Shown here in pieces: positions 15,878 to 24,280 of a stretch of 64,000 bases of DNA. Below the pieces are notes generated by a model, which saw only the letters and a list, made by a program, of their open reading frames with translations, searched no databases and had not been told where the DNA came from. The position numbers were made by a program, and so were the translations under genes. The stretch's first letter is position 1. Each line of letters opens with the position of its first letter. The stretch lies in NCBI RefSeq assembly GCF_015751905.1, contig NZ_JADOUF010000001.1, forward strand, positions 1,798,001-1,862,000. The letters run 5' to 3'. Origin of the DNA: Longispora fulva. GTDB taxonomy: Bacteria > Actinomycetota > Actinomycetes > Mycobacteriales > Micromonosporaceae.

Positions 15878-16771
15878 TCACCGCGGCTGGTGCACGCCTG
15901 TGAACACCGTGGTCGCCGACAGCAGGAACGCGTCGGGGCGCTGCAGGACGCCCTCCGGCGCCTCGGGGTCGACCAGCACGTCGAGCGTCGCGCGGTCCTC
16001 GGCGTCGAGGGCCTCGGCCATCGAGTCCCGCAGCCGGGACAGGTGGGCGTGCAGGTAGGCGCGGGCGGCCGGGCTAAGCGGCGCCGGCAGGTCGAGCAGG
16101 GAGGTGAAGCCGCCGACCCCGGTGAGCCCGGCGCGGGTGAACATCGCCGGCCAGTCCTCGACGACCCGGGTACTGCCGGGCAGTTCGGTCCGCATGACCT
16201 CGAACCACTGCTCCTGGATGACGTCGAGCCGCGCCTGCAGTCCCGGCCGGCCGAGGCCGATGTCGCGCGGCAGGAACCGCATCGGCAGGCCGCCCTCCGC
16301 CACGGCGAGCACCCCGCCGGGCCGCAGCAGGCCGGCGAGTCCGTCGAGCGCCGCCTGCTGGTCGCCCAGGTGGTGCACGGCCCTGCTGCTCCACACCAGG
16401 TCCGCCGTGCCGAGGCCGCCGTCGAAGCCCGCGGGCAGTTCCGCCCGCTCGACGGCCACCCTGCCGCCGAGGCCGAGCCGGCCCGCGCGGGCCAGGGCGC
16501 GGTCGAGCAGCCCCGGCGCGCCGTCCACGGCGACCGCCTGGGCGGTCGGGAAGGTCTCGGCGAACACGCAGGTCATGACGCCCGGCCCGCTGCCGACGTC
16601 CAGGACCCGCCGGACCTCGCGGTCCGGGCCGAGCAGGTCACGCAGTCGGGCGGCGGTCGCGCGCAGCACGGGCAACTGCAGTTCGCCGTTGGTCTCCAGG
16701 TGGCTGGCCATCACCTCCCAGTCGATGTCGGTGTCGTGGTGTGCGTGTCCGGAATGGCTGTGTGCGCTCAT
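15878..16771 (-). CDS. SAM-dependent methyltransferase with His-rich N terminus
   Basis: The 297-residue product begins MSAHSHSGHAHHDTDIDWEV, a histidine-rich tag that could bind metal. It has motif I RVLDVGSGPGVMTC, AVAVDGAPGLLDRA, and the post-motif VWSSRAVHHLGDQQAAL then LRPGGVLAVAEGG, all class I methyltransferase features. A C-terminal helical region of about 100 residues may close over the substrate. On the minus strand TTGCCG, 17 nt and CACGCT form a plausible promoter 7 nt before ATG 16771. The palindrome at 16803-16818 overlaps the -35 box. The exporter gene lies downstream. Confidence 0.88.
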   Translation of the reverse strand: MSAHSHSGHAHHDTDIDWEVMASHLETNGELQLPVLRATAARLRDLLGPDREVRRVLDVGSGPGVMTCVFAETFPTAQAVAVDGAPGLLDRALARAGRLGLGGRVAVERAELPAGFDGGLGTADLVWSSRAVHHLGDQQAALDGLAGLLRPGGVLAVAEGGLPMRFLPRDIGLGRPGLQARLDVIQEQWFEVMRTELPGSTRVVEDWPAMFTRAGLTGVGGFTSLLDLPAPLSPAARAYLHAHLSRLRDSMAEALDAEDRATLDVLVDPEAPEGVLQRPDAFLLSATTVFTGVHQPR

Positions 16772-16802
16772 GTCCCGAAGCGTGCACCGACCGGGTGATC
16801 CC

Positions 16803-16818
16803 GGCAACTTCTGTTGCC
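16803..16818 (+). promoter_or_regulatory. XRE-cupin operator
   Basis: GGCAAC-TTCT-GTTGCC is a perfect 6-bp inverted repeat between the methyltransferase and XRE-cupin genes. It overlaps the putative -35 of the methyltransferase promoter on the minus strand. Confidence 0.6.
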
Positions 16819-16848
16819 ATTTCCGGGACGGCGCTGTGCAATGGCCGC

Positions 16849-17433
16849 ATGGACACCCCAATGCCCTACCAGGCGGTCCTCGACGAGGTCGCCCCCCGGC
16901 TCCGGCGGCTGCGCACCAAGCGCGGCATCACCCTGGCCGCATTGTCCGAGGCCACCGGCATCTCCAAGAGCACCCTGTCGCGGCTGGAGTCCGGCCAGCG
17001 CCGCCCCAGCCTGGAGTTGTTGCTGCCGCTGGCCGGCGCGTACAACGTGCCGCTCGACGACCTGGTCGGCGCGCCGGAGGTGGGCGATCCCCGGGTGCGG
17101 CTGACGCCGCGGACCATGCCGAACGGCGGGACGGTCGTGCCGTTGACCCGGGGGCCGGGGCCGCTGCAGGCGTACAAAATGATCATCACGGACCGGGGTG
17201 CCGACCCGGACCTGCGCACCCACGAGGGCTACGAGTGGTTGTACGTGCTCGACGGCCGGCTGCGCCTCGTCATCGGCGAGCACGACCTGGTCCTCGGCCC
17301 CGGGGAGGCCGCGGAGTTCGACACCCGGGTGCCGCACTGGTTCAGCAGCGCCGACGGGCGGCCGGTGGAGATCCTCAGTCTGTTCGGCCGGCAGGGTGAG
17401 CGGATGCACGTCCGGGCGAAGCCCCGGACATAA
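16849..17433 (+). CDS. XRE-family regulator with cupin sensor domain
   Basis: The 194-residue product joins an N-terminal XRE helix-turn-helix (about residues 12-66, RGITLAALSEATGISKSTLSRLESG) to a C-terminal cupin barrel (about 95-190, with THEGYEWLYVLDGRLRLVIG and LGPGEAAEFDTRVPHWF). The cupin usually senses a small ligand or metal; His in the THEG and PHWF motifs could contribute. It is divergent from the methyltransferase/exporter genes, which it probably represses through the palindrome at 16803-16818. ATG 16849 is the first start that fits the family N terminus. Confidence 0.9.
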   Translation: MDTPMPYQAVLDEVAPRLRRLRTKRGITLAALSEATGISKSTLSRLESGQRRPSLELLLPLAGAYNVPLDDLVGAPEVGDPRVRLTPRTMPNGGTVVPLTRGPGPLQAYKMIITDRGADPDLRTHEGYEWLYVLDGRLRLVIGEHDLVLGPGEAAEFDTRVPHWFSSADGRPVEILSLFGRQGERMHVRAKPRT

Positions 17434-17464
17434 CGCCGTGCCCACATAACAGGAATTATGGTGT

Positions 17465-17526
17465 ACCCCACGAAGGGGGTTTCCTGCCCTCATTATCGGA
17501 TTAGCGGTAACGATAATCCGATAATG
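17465..17526. repeat. Short terminator and AT-rich 13-bp perfect inverted repeat
   Basis: Between convergent genes, a small hairpin (ACCCC/GGGGT then TT, 17465-17482) is followed by a striking perfect repeat. CATTATCGGATTA (17491-17503) pairs with TAATCCGATAATG (17514-17526) across a 10-nt loop. The AT-rich arms stand out in this GC-rich DNA. Termination in both directions is the simple reading, but no T-run follows the second repeat. Confidence 0.7.
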
Positions 17527-17575
17527 ACCCGGGAGTGGTCCACACTCGAGTACCCCCGGGTTTCGTCACGGTACG

Positions 17576-18220
17576 TCAGTGCTGGCGGCCGAGTCCCCCG
17601 TCGCGGGCCCGCACGATCGCCTCCGCCCGGGTGGCGACCTGCAACTTGGCGAAGATCGTCGAGATGTGGTTCCCGACGGTCTTGCCCGCCAGACCCAGCC
17701 GGCGCGCGATCGTCGCGTTGGGCAGCCCGGCGGCGATCAGGTCGAGGACCTCGCGTTCCCGGGGCGTGAGTTCCGGGAACGGCGGCTGCGCCGTCGGCGA
17801 CGGGTTGCCGAAGAAGTTCAGCACCCGGCGGGCCACGCCCGGGCCGAACACCGCCCCGCCCCCGGCGACCGTGGTGATGGCCCGGGAGATGTCCTCCTGC
17901 GACGCGCCCTTGACGAGGTACCCGCGCGCCCCGGCCCGCATCGCGGCGAACACGGTCTCGTCGTCGTCGAACATCGTCAGCACCAGGACCGCGACGTCGG
18001 GTGCGAGCCGGCTGATCTCCGCGGTGGCCGCGACGCCGTCGAGGTCGGGCATGCGCAGGTCCATCACGAGGACGTGCGGCTGGTGGGTGACGGCGGCGCG
18101 GACGGCCTCGCGACCGGTCGCGGCCTCGGCGAGGAGTTCGATGTCGGGCAGGGAGGAGAACAGCACCCGCAGGCCGTCGCGGACCACGGGATGGTCGTCG
18201 GCGATCACGACTCGGATCAT
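17576..18220 (-). CDS. NarL/LuxR-type response regulator
   Basis: The 214-residue product has a receiver domain (residues 1-120) with the acidic pair in VVIADDHPVVRDGL, the phospho-acceptor Asp in HVLVMDLRMPDLDG, the conserved Thr in VLTMFDDD and Lys in GYLVKGA. The C-terminal LuxR helix-turn-helix (about 150-205) has LTPREREVLDLIAAGLPNATIARRLGLAGKTVGNHISTI. Its ATG overlaps the stop of the kinase gene (TGATG), so the two are co-translated partners. The targets are unknown; the membrane-protein genes divergent from the kinase are candidates. Confidence 0.96.
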   Translation of the reverse strand: MIRVVIADDHPVVRDGLRVLFSSLPDIELLAEAATGREAVRAAVTHQPHVLVMDLRMPDLDGVAATAEISRLAPDVAVLVLTMFDDDETVFAAMRAGARGYLVKGASQEDISRAITTVAGGGAVFGPGVARRVLNFFGNPSPTAQPPFPELTPREREVLDLIAAGLPNATIARRLGLAGKTVGNHISTIFAKLQVATRAEAIVRARDGGLGRQH

Positions 18221-20172
18221 CAGGGCACCGCCAGGGGCAGGACGGCCGTCACCCGGCCGCCGGTGGGCGTCGGGCCGGCCGTGCAGGTGCCGCCGAGTTC
18301 GGCGGCGCGTTCGCGGATCGAGGTCAGCCCGACGCCCGGGGTCCAGGCGCCGTCGGCCGGCCCGTCGTCGACGATGGTCATCCGCACCGCCGAGTCGACG
18401 ACCAGTTCGACCCGCGCGGTGCCGGCGCGGGCGTGCCGGGCCACATTGGTCAGCGCCTCGGTGCCGATCCGGTACGCGGCCACCTCCACCGCCGCCGGCA
18501 GTACCGGAAGGACGGCCGGGGCCTCGACGGTCACCGTCAGCGGCAGGGCCTGGCCGTGCCGGCGGAGCGCCCCGGCCAGGCCGAGCTCGTCGAGGGCCGG
18601 TGGTCGCAGGCCGTAGACGAGGCGGCGCAGGTCGTCGATCGCGTCGCGGATGTCGCGGCGCAGCTCGGTCAGCAGGGCCGCGGCCCGCTCCGGTGCGCCG
18701 GCCACGAGGTTGTGCGCGGCGTCGGCCTTGAACCCGGCCCCGGTCAGCGCCGGGCCGAGTCCGTCGTGCACCTCGCGGTGCAGCCGGCGGCGTTCCTCCT
18801 CCCGGGCGGCGACGATCCGTTCGCGGGACGCCTGGACCTCCTCGGCGAGGGTGGAGGCGTGCAGGGCCGCGGCCAGCGGGGCGGCGAGCAGGTCGAGAAC
18901 GGCCAGGTCCGCCGGGGCCAGCCGCCGGTCGCCGGGGCGCACGCCGACGAGCAGTTCGCCCGCGCGGGTGCCCCGGAACACCAGCGGCACGGTGTGCAGG
19001 GTGGTCGGTGGCTGGCCGGACGCGGCGAGTTCGTGCCCGTCACGGCGCAGTGCGGCGAACGGTAGCCGTAGCGCGTCGCGGGTGCCTTCGAGCACCCCGG
19101 TGAGGTCGTCGGCCGCGAGCCGCGCGCCGACCCGTGACACGGCCCGGACCGGGTCGGACCGTGAGCCGTACAGCAGCCGGTCCACGCCGCGTTGCAGCCG
19201 GACCCGGGCCGGGTTGAACGCGAGCGCGATGACGAGGGTGGCCACGACCGGCGCCCCGCTGCCGCGCAGCAGCGCGTCGAAGGCCGCCAACAGTCCGGTG
19301 TAGGCGGCGATCACGGAGGCGGTGAGCAGCAGGTAGCCGACGGTGCGGGACAGGACGAGGCGGATGTCGAGCAGCTGGTGGCGCAGGATCGCGATGGTGA
19401 TCGCCACCGGGACGAGCGGGACGGCCAACAGCAGCAGGATCGGGCCGCCGCCCACGAGCCAGCGCGGCAGGTTCAGCCCGACGGCGACGGTGACGGCGAG
19501 GACCAGCCACAGCAGTTGGCGGCGCAGCTGTTCGTCGCCGCGCCGGTAGCGGACGACGAGGCCGGCGAGCGCGGCGAGCAGGGAGAACAGCGGGGCCAGG
19601 TTGCCCACGAACGCCAGCGGGCCGGGGAGGGCCAGCGCCAGGTACGAGTGGATCCCCCGCACCGGCTCGGACTCCGTGGACATGGCCAGCGCGAACAGGG
19701 CTCCGAAGAGCACGGTCAGCCCCAGCGTCCACCGCCAGCGTGGCGACACCGGCCGGCCGGTCGGGAACAGGTGCAGCGCCAGGGGCCAGAACATGCAGAT
19801 GCCCCAGGGCCAGGCGAGGTAGAAGACGCTCAGCAGGGTGCGCAGTACCGGATCGGGCCAGTGGTGGGTGGCGCCGTACAGCCCGACCTGGCCGGCTGCC
19901 GCGGTGGTCAGCGGGGCCAGGCCGGTGGCGAGCAGGAGCCAGCCGACCGGGTTGCGGGGCCGCTGGGTGGCGAGGATGCCGCCGCACACCGCGAAGCCGA
20001 CGCCGATCGCGGTGTTGGTGACCACGTACGAGTCGATCAGGTCACCGGCCGCCACCCGCTGACCGAGGGCCACGACGGACACGGTGAGCACCTCGACGGC
20101 CGCGACCGCGCACAGCGCCCACGCCAGGGTCCGTTGCCATCTCGGTGCGCTCACCACCCCATCCTGGGCCAT
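18220..20172 (-). CDS. NarL-type sensor histidine kinase, multi-spanning membrane sensor
   Basis: The 650-residue product starts with about ten membrane helices over roughly 330 residues. A GAF-like cytoplasmic region and a HisKA_3 dimerisation segment follow, where His lies in RRRLHREVHDGLGPAL. The HATPase C terminus contains ALTNVARHARAG and TSIRERAAELGG. It phosphorylates the co-encoded response regulator. The start is uncertain: ATG 20172 gives the longest form, but GTG 20157 (VSAPRWQ) is also possible. The membrane sensor suggests an envelope or membrane signal. Confidence 0.92.
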   Translation of the reverse strand: MAQDGVVSAPRWQRTLAWALCAVAAVEVLTVSVVALGQRVAAGDLIDSYVVTNTAIGVGFAVCGGILATQRPRNPVGWLLLATGLAPLTTAAAGQVGLYGATHHWPDPVLRTLLSVFYLAWPWGICMFWPLALHLFPTGRPVSPRWRWTLGLTVLFGALFALAMSTESEPVRGIHSYLALALPGPLAFVGNLAPLFSLLAALAGLVVRYRRGDEQLRRQLLWLVLAVTVAVGLNLPRWLVGGGPILLLLAVPLVPVAITIAILRHQLLDIRLVLSRTVGYLLLTASVIAAYTGLLAAFDALLRGSGAPVVATLVIALAFNPARVRLQRGVDRLLYGSRSDPVRAVSRVGARLAADDLTGVLEGTRDALRLPFAALRRDGHELAASGQPPTTLHTVPLVFRGTRAGELLVGVRPGDRRLAPADLAVLDLLAAPLAAALHASTLAEEVQASRERIVAAREEERRRLHREVHDGLGPALTGAGFKADAAHNLVAGAPERAAALLTELRRDIRDAIDDLRRLVYGLRPPALDELGLAGALRRHGQALPLTVTVEAPAVLPVLPAAVEVAAYRIGTEALTNVARHARAGTARVELVVDSAVRMTIVDDGPADGAWTPGVGLTSIRERAAELGGTCTAGPTPTGGRVTAVLPLAVP

Positions 20173-20310
20173 GGATCCCGGATGCGGAGGGGGGCTGGCC
20201 CCTAATCGTGCCGGGCATCTTCCCGACCGCGGCGGGACGCCGGCCTCAACCGGTCGGGGGCGGGTGGGCTGGAACGTGGACGGTGTTCCCGTTCCCGAAA
20301 GGAGTGTCCG

Positions 20311-21009
20311 ATGACCACCCCACGCGACACCCGCACCGTCCGACGGGTCGGTGCCGCTGTGCTCCTGCCGCTCGGACCGCTGTCGATCGCCGTGCTGCGC
20401 GGCGTCCTGCCGTACTTCGGCACCGGCGACGACCAGGAGACCATCACCGCCACGGCGGCGCACCTGGGCCGGCAGGACGCCGTGCTGTGGCTCAGCGTGC
20501 TCGCCCTGGTCACGCTCATCCCGTCCGTGCTGGCCGCCGGACGGCTCGCCCAGCGGCGCGCCCCGGCGCTCACCCTCGCCGGCCTGGTACTGCTGGTGCC
20601 GGCTTTCGCGGCGCTGCCGTTCTTCGCCGTCGACCCGACCGTGCGGGTACTGGCCAGCGGCACCGTCGATCCGCGCACCGCCGCGACCCTGCTGACCGAA
20701 CTCAGTGGACTGGCGCCGGTGGCCGTCGCCGGGGTGATCTTCGTGGCCGGTCACGTGGTCGGCATGGTGCTGCTCGGTGCGGCCCTGTGGCGGTCCGGCG
20801 CGGTACCGGCCTGGGCGGCCGTCGCCGTCCTCGTGTCCCAACCACTGCACGCCGTGTGCACCGCCGCCGGGTTCCAGCTGCTCGACGCCTGCGCGTGGGG
20901 GCTGACGGCGCTCGGGTTCGCCGTGGCGGCCTGGCGCGTGCTGCGCACCCCGGATGACGCCTGGGACCTGGGTCCCACCGTTGCCGTACCCGTCAGGAGG
21001 ACGTCATGA
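20311..21009 (+). CDS. Multi-spanning membrane protein, unknown function
   Basis: The 232-residue product has about six hydrophobic segments and charged ends (MTTPRDTRTVRR and a short tail). It starts at ATG 20311 after AAAGGAG. I recognise no motif that sets a function. The layout resembles small actinobacterial DUF4386-like membrane proteins, but I do not claim membership. It is divergent from the kinase gene and overlaps the next gene by 4 nt (ATGA), so these two membrane proteins form an operon that may be under the neighbouring two-component pair. Confidence 0.75.
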   Translation: MTTPRDTRTVRRVGAAVLLPLGPLSIAVLRGVLPYFGTGDDQETITATAAHLGRQDAVLWLSVLALVTLIPSVLAAGRLAQRRAPALTLAGLVLLVPAFAALPFFAVDPTVRVLASGTVDPRTAATLLTELSGLAPVAVAGVIFVAGHVVGMVLLGAALWRSGAVPAWAAVAVLVSQPLHAVCTAAGFQLLDACAWGLTALGFAVAAWRVLRTPDDAWDLGPTVAVPVRRTS

Positions 21010-21356
21010 GAATGTTGCGTACTGGTCTGGTCATCGCCGCTCTGCTGGGTTTGGCCGACATCGGCTCGGCCTTCGCCGGCGGGGAGCAGGGCCCGCCCAC
21101 CGCGGTCGTCGTCGCCGACGTGATCCTGGGCCTTGTCACCGTCGTGGCCGTCGGCCTCGGGTGGCGGGGCCGCCGGGTCGCCGTCGGCACGGTCGTCGGC
21201 GCGCGGGTGCTGTCGGCGCTGAGCGCGGTGCCGGCGTTCTTCGTGGCCGACGTGCCCACGGAGCTCAGGGTCGTCGTCGCCGTGATCCTCGCGTTGACTG
21301 TCGCGGCGGTGGGACTGCTGCTCGCAGCGCCCCGCGTCGCCGGGGAGCGCCGGTAG
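21006..21356 (+). CDS. Small four-helix membrane protein, unknown function
   Basis: The 116-residue product has about four hydrophobic segments (about residues 5-22, 33-52, 56-75 and 85-108) and few charged residues. Its ATG overlaps the upstream stop codon by 4 nt, so translation is coupled. No family or catalytic motif is recognised. A strong hairpin about 60 nt downstream ends the transcript. Confidence 0.75.
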   Translation: MRMLRTGLVIAALLGLADIGSAFAGGEQGPPTAVVVADVILGLVTVVAVGLGWRGRRVAVGTVVGARVLSALSAVPAFFVADVPTELRVVVAVILALTVAAVGLLLAAPRVAGERR

Positions 21357-21417
21357 ACGGGGCCGGTCGGCCCGCCGCGCCTGAGGGGGCGGAGTCGGCA
21401 TCGGGTGAGTTCTGAGC

Positions 21418-21445
21418 GGGGCGCGGACCACATGGTCCGCGCCCC
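21418..21445 (+). terminator. Terminator of the membrane-protein operon
   Basis: Perfect 12-bp arms (GGGGCGCGGACC and its complement) with a 4-nt loop are followed by TTC. Confidence 0.7.
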
Positions 21446-21469
21446 TTCGGACAATCTGCGCTCGGATGG

Positions 21470-21485
21470 CTAGCAATGCTAGGGT
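21470..21485 (+). promoter_or_regulatory. TetR self-operator and -10 box
   Basis: CTAGCA-A-TGCTAG (21470-21482) is a perfect 13-bp palindrome. It overlaps TAGGGT (21480-21485), the -10 box 5 nt before GTG 21491. The TetR product would repress its own leaderless mRNA. Confidence 0.72.
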
Positions 21486-21490
21486 GAGGT

Positions 21491-22072
21491 GTGTCCATCC
21501 ACGCGCGCCGTGAGCGCGAACGCACCCAGCGCCACGAGCTGATCGTCACCGCCGCCCGGGAACTGGCCGAGGCCGAGGGCTGGGAGGCGGTGACGACCCG
21601 CAGGCTCGCCGACCGGATCGAGTACAGCCAGCCGGTGCTCTACAGCCACTTCTCCGGCAAGGACGCGATCGTCGCCGCGGTCGCGGTGCGCGGCTTCGCC
21701 GAGCTGGCCGGGGCACTGGCCGCCGCGCGCGGTGCGGGGGAAGCCGGGGAGCCCGGGGCGGCGCTGGCCGCCGTCGCCCGGGCCTACGTCGACTTCGCGC
21801 ACGCCAATCCGGCGCTCTACGACGCGATGTTCAGCCTGGCCACGGACCTGCCGTTCGGCGGGCCCGACGCGCCCGAGGCGCTGCGGGAGGCGTTCGGCCA
21901 GCTGCTGGGCGTGTTCGTCCCGCTCGCCGGGGATCGCGACGCCGAGACGTTCACCGAGGTGGGCTGGAGCGCGCTGCACGGCCTGGTGACGCTGACCCGG
22001 GGCGGCAGGCTCCGCCCGGACCTGGCCGAGCGCCGCCTCACGATCCTGGTGGACCAGCTCTCACGACCCTGA
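21491..22072 (+). CDS. TetR-family regulator (self-regulated, solitary)
   Basis: The 193-residue product has a typical TetR N terminus: RRERERTQRHELIVTAARELAEAEGWEAVTTRRLADRI then SQPVLYSHFSGKDAIVAAV as recognition region. The C-terminal ligand domain includes a WSALHGLVTLTRGGRLRP segment as seen in TetR_C proteins of the WHG type. The GTG start is leaderless and its promoter overlaps a perfect palindrome. The flanking genes (a membrane operon upstream, convergent folD downstream) are not obvious targets, so it may act elsewhere. Confidence 0.92.
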   Translation: MSIHARRERERTQRHELIVTAARELAEAEGWEAVTTRRLADRIEYSQPVLYSHFSGKDAIVAAVAVRGFAELAGALAAARGAGEAGEPGAALAAVARAYVDFAHANPALYDAMFSLATDLPFGGPDAPEALREAFGQLLGVFVPLAGDRDAETFTEVGWSALHGLVTLTRGGRLRPDLAERRLTILVDQLSRP

Positions 22073-22150
22073 AAACCAGGAATATTCTCCGGTTACGGCG
22101 ACACCTGATCCGGTTTCCAGCGGCCCGACACCTCGCGGGACCCGGCGACG

Positions 22151-23038
22151 TCACGCCCGGGCCGCGTCCAGGGTGTGCCGCAGCAGCAGGGCGGTGGTCA
22201 CGGGACCCACCCCGCCGGGTACCGGACTCAGCGCCCCCGCCACCGCGGCCACCGACCCGGCGTCGACGTCCCCGACCAGTCCCCCGTCGGCCGTCGGATG
22301 GGTGCCCACGTCGATGACCACCGCGCCCGGGGCGACGTGGTCGGCGGTGACGAGGCCGGCCCGGCCGACCGCGACGACCAGGATGTCGGCGCGCCGGGTG
22401 ACGGCCGGCAGGTTCACGGTCCGCGAATGGCAGACGGTGACCGTGGCGTCGCGGTCCAGCAGCAGGTGCGCGAGGGGTTTGCCGACCACCGTGGACCGGC
22501 CGACGACCACGACCTCCTTCCCCGCGAGGGCGATCCCGTGGTGGTCGAGAAGCGCGACGACGGCCTCTGCGGTCGCCGGTGCGTACGCCGGCAGGCCGGT
22601 GGCCAGCCGACCGAGGCTGACCGGGTTCGCGCCGTCGACGTCGCGGGCCGGTTCGATGGCCAGGGCCACCTCGCGGGCGGACACCCCGGCCGGCAGCGGC
22701 GTCTGCAGGATCACCCCGTGGGTGCCGGGGTCGGTGCCCAGCGCCACCAGGGTCGCCGTGATGGTCGCGGCGTCGGCGTGCGGGCCCAGGTCGACGACCT
22801 CGCAGGTGATGCCGACCTTGCCGGCGGCGCGGGCCAGGGAGCGCACGTACCAGGCGCTGGCCTCGTCGGCGGTGGCGGTGACGATCGCGAGCTTCGGGGC
22901 CGGCCCCTGGGCGACCATGGCCGCGACCTCGGCCCGGATCGACGCGGCGAGATCCTTGCCCGACAGGGGCGACGCGACGCCGTCACCGGGCAGGCGTGCG
23001 CCACCGGAGGTGAGGTCCGCTGCCGCGTGCCCGGTCAT
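22151..23038 (-). CDS. folD: FolD-type methylene-THF dehydrogenase lacking the cyclohydrolase lysine
   Basis: The 295-residue product has the FolD fold: LQTPLPAG, the folate-site ARDVDGANP, the Rossmann segment VVVVGRSTVVGKPLA and the C-terminal signature [11 protein letters not shown]. It should oxidise 5,10-methylene-THF with NADP. In bifunctional FolD the active-site Tyr is followed four residues later by a Lys (YVxxK) essential for cyclohydrolase activity. Here the segment is WYVRSLARAAGKVGI with Leu68 at that place, while the Gln and the Asp of DVDG are kept. The upstream gene encodes an FchA-type cyclohydrolase and overlaps this start by 4 nt (ATGA). So this is probably a dehydrogenase only. 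Confidence 0.9.
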   Translation of the reverse strand: MTGHAAADLTSGGARLPGDGVASPLSGKDLAASIRAEVAAMVAQGPAPKLAIVTATADEASAWYVRSLARAAGKVGITCEVVDLGPHADAATITATLVALGTDPGTHGVILQTPLPAGVSAREVALAIEPARDVDGANPVSLGRLATGLPAYAPATAEAVVALLDHHGIALAGKEVVVVGRSTVVGKPLAHLLLDRDATVTVCHSRTVNLPAVTRRADILVVAVGRAGLVTADHVAPGAVVIDVGTHPTADGGLVGDVDAGSVAAVAGALSPVPGGVGPVTTALLLRHTLDAARA

Positions 23039-23610
23039 GCCGCGATCCGTGCGCGGACGGCGGTCGTGACGGCCTCGGCGCGGGCGATCAGGTCGTCGAC
23101 CCCGTCGAGGGCGGCCAGAAGTTCCCGGCGCGCGTCGGGGTCGACGACGCCGGCGAGGTTGACCTCCACGTTGACCCGAGAGGTGGTCGCGGCGGCGCGG
23201 GCGGCCTCGGCGGCTGCGGCGATGTCGGTGACGACGTTGCGGTTGCCGACCGGGAGCAGGTCCTCGGCGAGGGCCACGAGCCGGGCGGCGACACCCAGTA
23301 CGGCGGCCGGCGGCCGGGCCGCAGCGACCAGGGCCGCGGCGAGGACCTCGCGGGGTCCCCGGTACGCGGCGGCCACGGCGGCGAACGCCTCGGCGTCCTC
23401 GGCGACGAGGGCCACGGCGCGGGCGCGCAGCCCTTCGGCCTCGGCGAGCACGGCCCCGATCAGCGGGGCGTGTTCGGTGTACTTCGGGCCGTCGCTGTAG
23501 CGGGCGACCATCGCGAGCAGGGCCGCGCCCTGGGCGGCGTGCAGCGCCGCGGACGCGCCGCCGCCGGGTGCCGGACTGCGGCTGGCCAGTTGGTCGAGAA
23601 ATGTCTGCAC
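23035..23610 (-). CDS. fchA: Methenyl-THF cyclohydrolase / cyclodeaminase-type protein (FchA)
   Basis: The 191-residue product is a four-helix-type FTCD_C domain. It has the N-terminal SPAPGGGASAALHAAQGAAL, the VALVAEDAEAFAAVAAAYR helix and the NRNVVTDIAAAAEAARAAA segment of FchA and formimino-THF cyclodeaminase. The reaction expected is 5,10-methenyl-THF to 10-formyl-THF. GTG 23610 is chosen because GGAGG lies 5 nt upstream. Its stop overlaps the folD start by 4 nt, so both proteins are made in step. It plausibly replaces the missing cyclohydrolase half of the adjacent FolD. Confidence 0.88.
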   Translation of the reverse strand: MQTFLDQLASRSPAPGGGASAALHAAQGAALLAMVARYSDGPKYTEHAPLIGAVLAEAEGLRARAVALVAEDAEAFAAVAAAYRGPREVLAAALVAAARPPAAVLGVAARLVALAEDLLPVGNRNVVTDIAAAAEAARAAATTSRVNVEVNLAGVVDPDARRELLAALDGVDDLIARAEAVTTAVRARIAA

Positions 23611-23807
23611 ACGAACCTCCGTCGTCGACGAAGGTGCCCAGGCGGTCGACACCGTGCGTTGTGTGGCTGCCGCTCCCCGGTGGTGATCCACCCTCGCCAG
23701 TCGCGACTGCCTCCGAATCTACCAGGCGCGCGGAATCGGCCCGGATCGCGCGGGCGAGCCGGCGAGCGCGGCCGTGGACGGCGTCGGAGCGCCGCGGCGC
23801 GCGGCGG

Positions 23808-24251
23808 CTACCAGGTGGGGCGCAGCCGGCCGGGGGCGGCGACCCGGGCCAGGTCGGCGACCATGGCCGCGACCCGGTGCTCGCCGATCACCGCGGCCCA
23901 CCGGGCCGCGGCCTCCTCGGCGGCGGCGTCGGCGGCCCGGGTGCAGGCCCAGCCGCGTTCGGTGAGGGTGACCAGGCGGGCGCGGGCGTCGCGCGGGTGG
24001 GGCTGGCTGGTGACGTACCCCTTGCGGGTGAGTTCCTCCACGAGCTGGCTGGCGGCCTGTTTCGTCACGCCCAGGTGTTCGGCGACCTGCCCGACGGTGG
24101 CTCCGGCCGGGGCGAGCCGGACGAACGCGAAGCCGTGCGCGGGGCGCACGTCGTCGAAGCCGCGGGCGACCACGCCCGAGTGGATGGCCTCGCTGAGGGT
24201 GTTCGCGGCGGCGAGCACGAGGTAGGCCAGCGCCCGGTGGTCGGTACTCAT
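23808..24251 (-). CDS. MarR-family regulator
   Basis: The 147-residue product has a MarR winged helix: GATVGQVAEHLGVTKQAASQLVEELTRKGYV as helix-turn-helix and a wing SQPHPRDARARLVTLTERG. It differs in sequence from the two other MarR proteins of the window. It is divergent from the cupin gene, and the inverted repeat at 24281-24299 lies between them over the cupin -35 box. It probably represses the cupin gene; the ligand is unknown. The region between this gene and fchA (23611-23807) holds nothing I can support. Confidence 0.9.
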   Translation of the reverse strand: MSTDHRALAYLVLAAANTLSEAIHSGVVARGFDDVRPAHGFAFVRLAPAGATVGQVAEHLGVTKQAASQLVEELTRKGYVTSQPHPRDARARLVTLTERGWACTRAADAAAEEAAARWAAVIGEHRVAAMVADLARVAAPGRLRPTW

Positions 24252-24280
24252 GAAAGCAGTTTGACATCCCGGACAAGATC

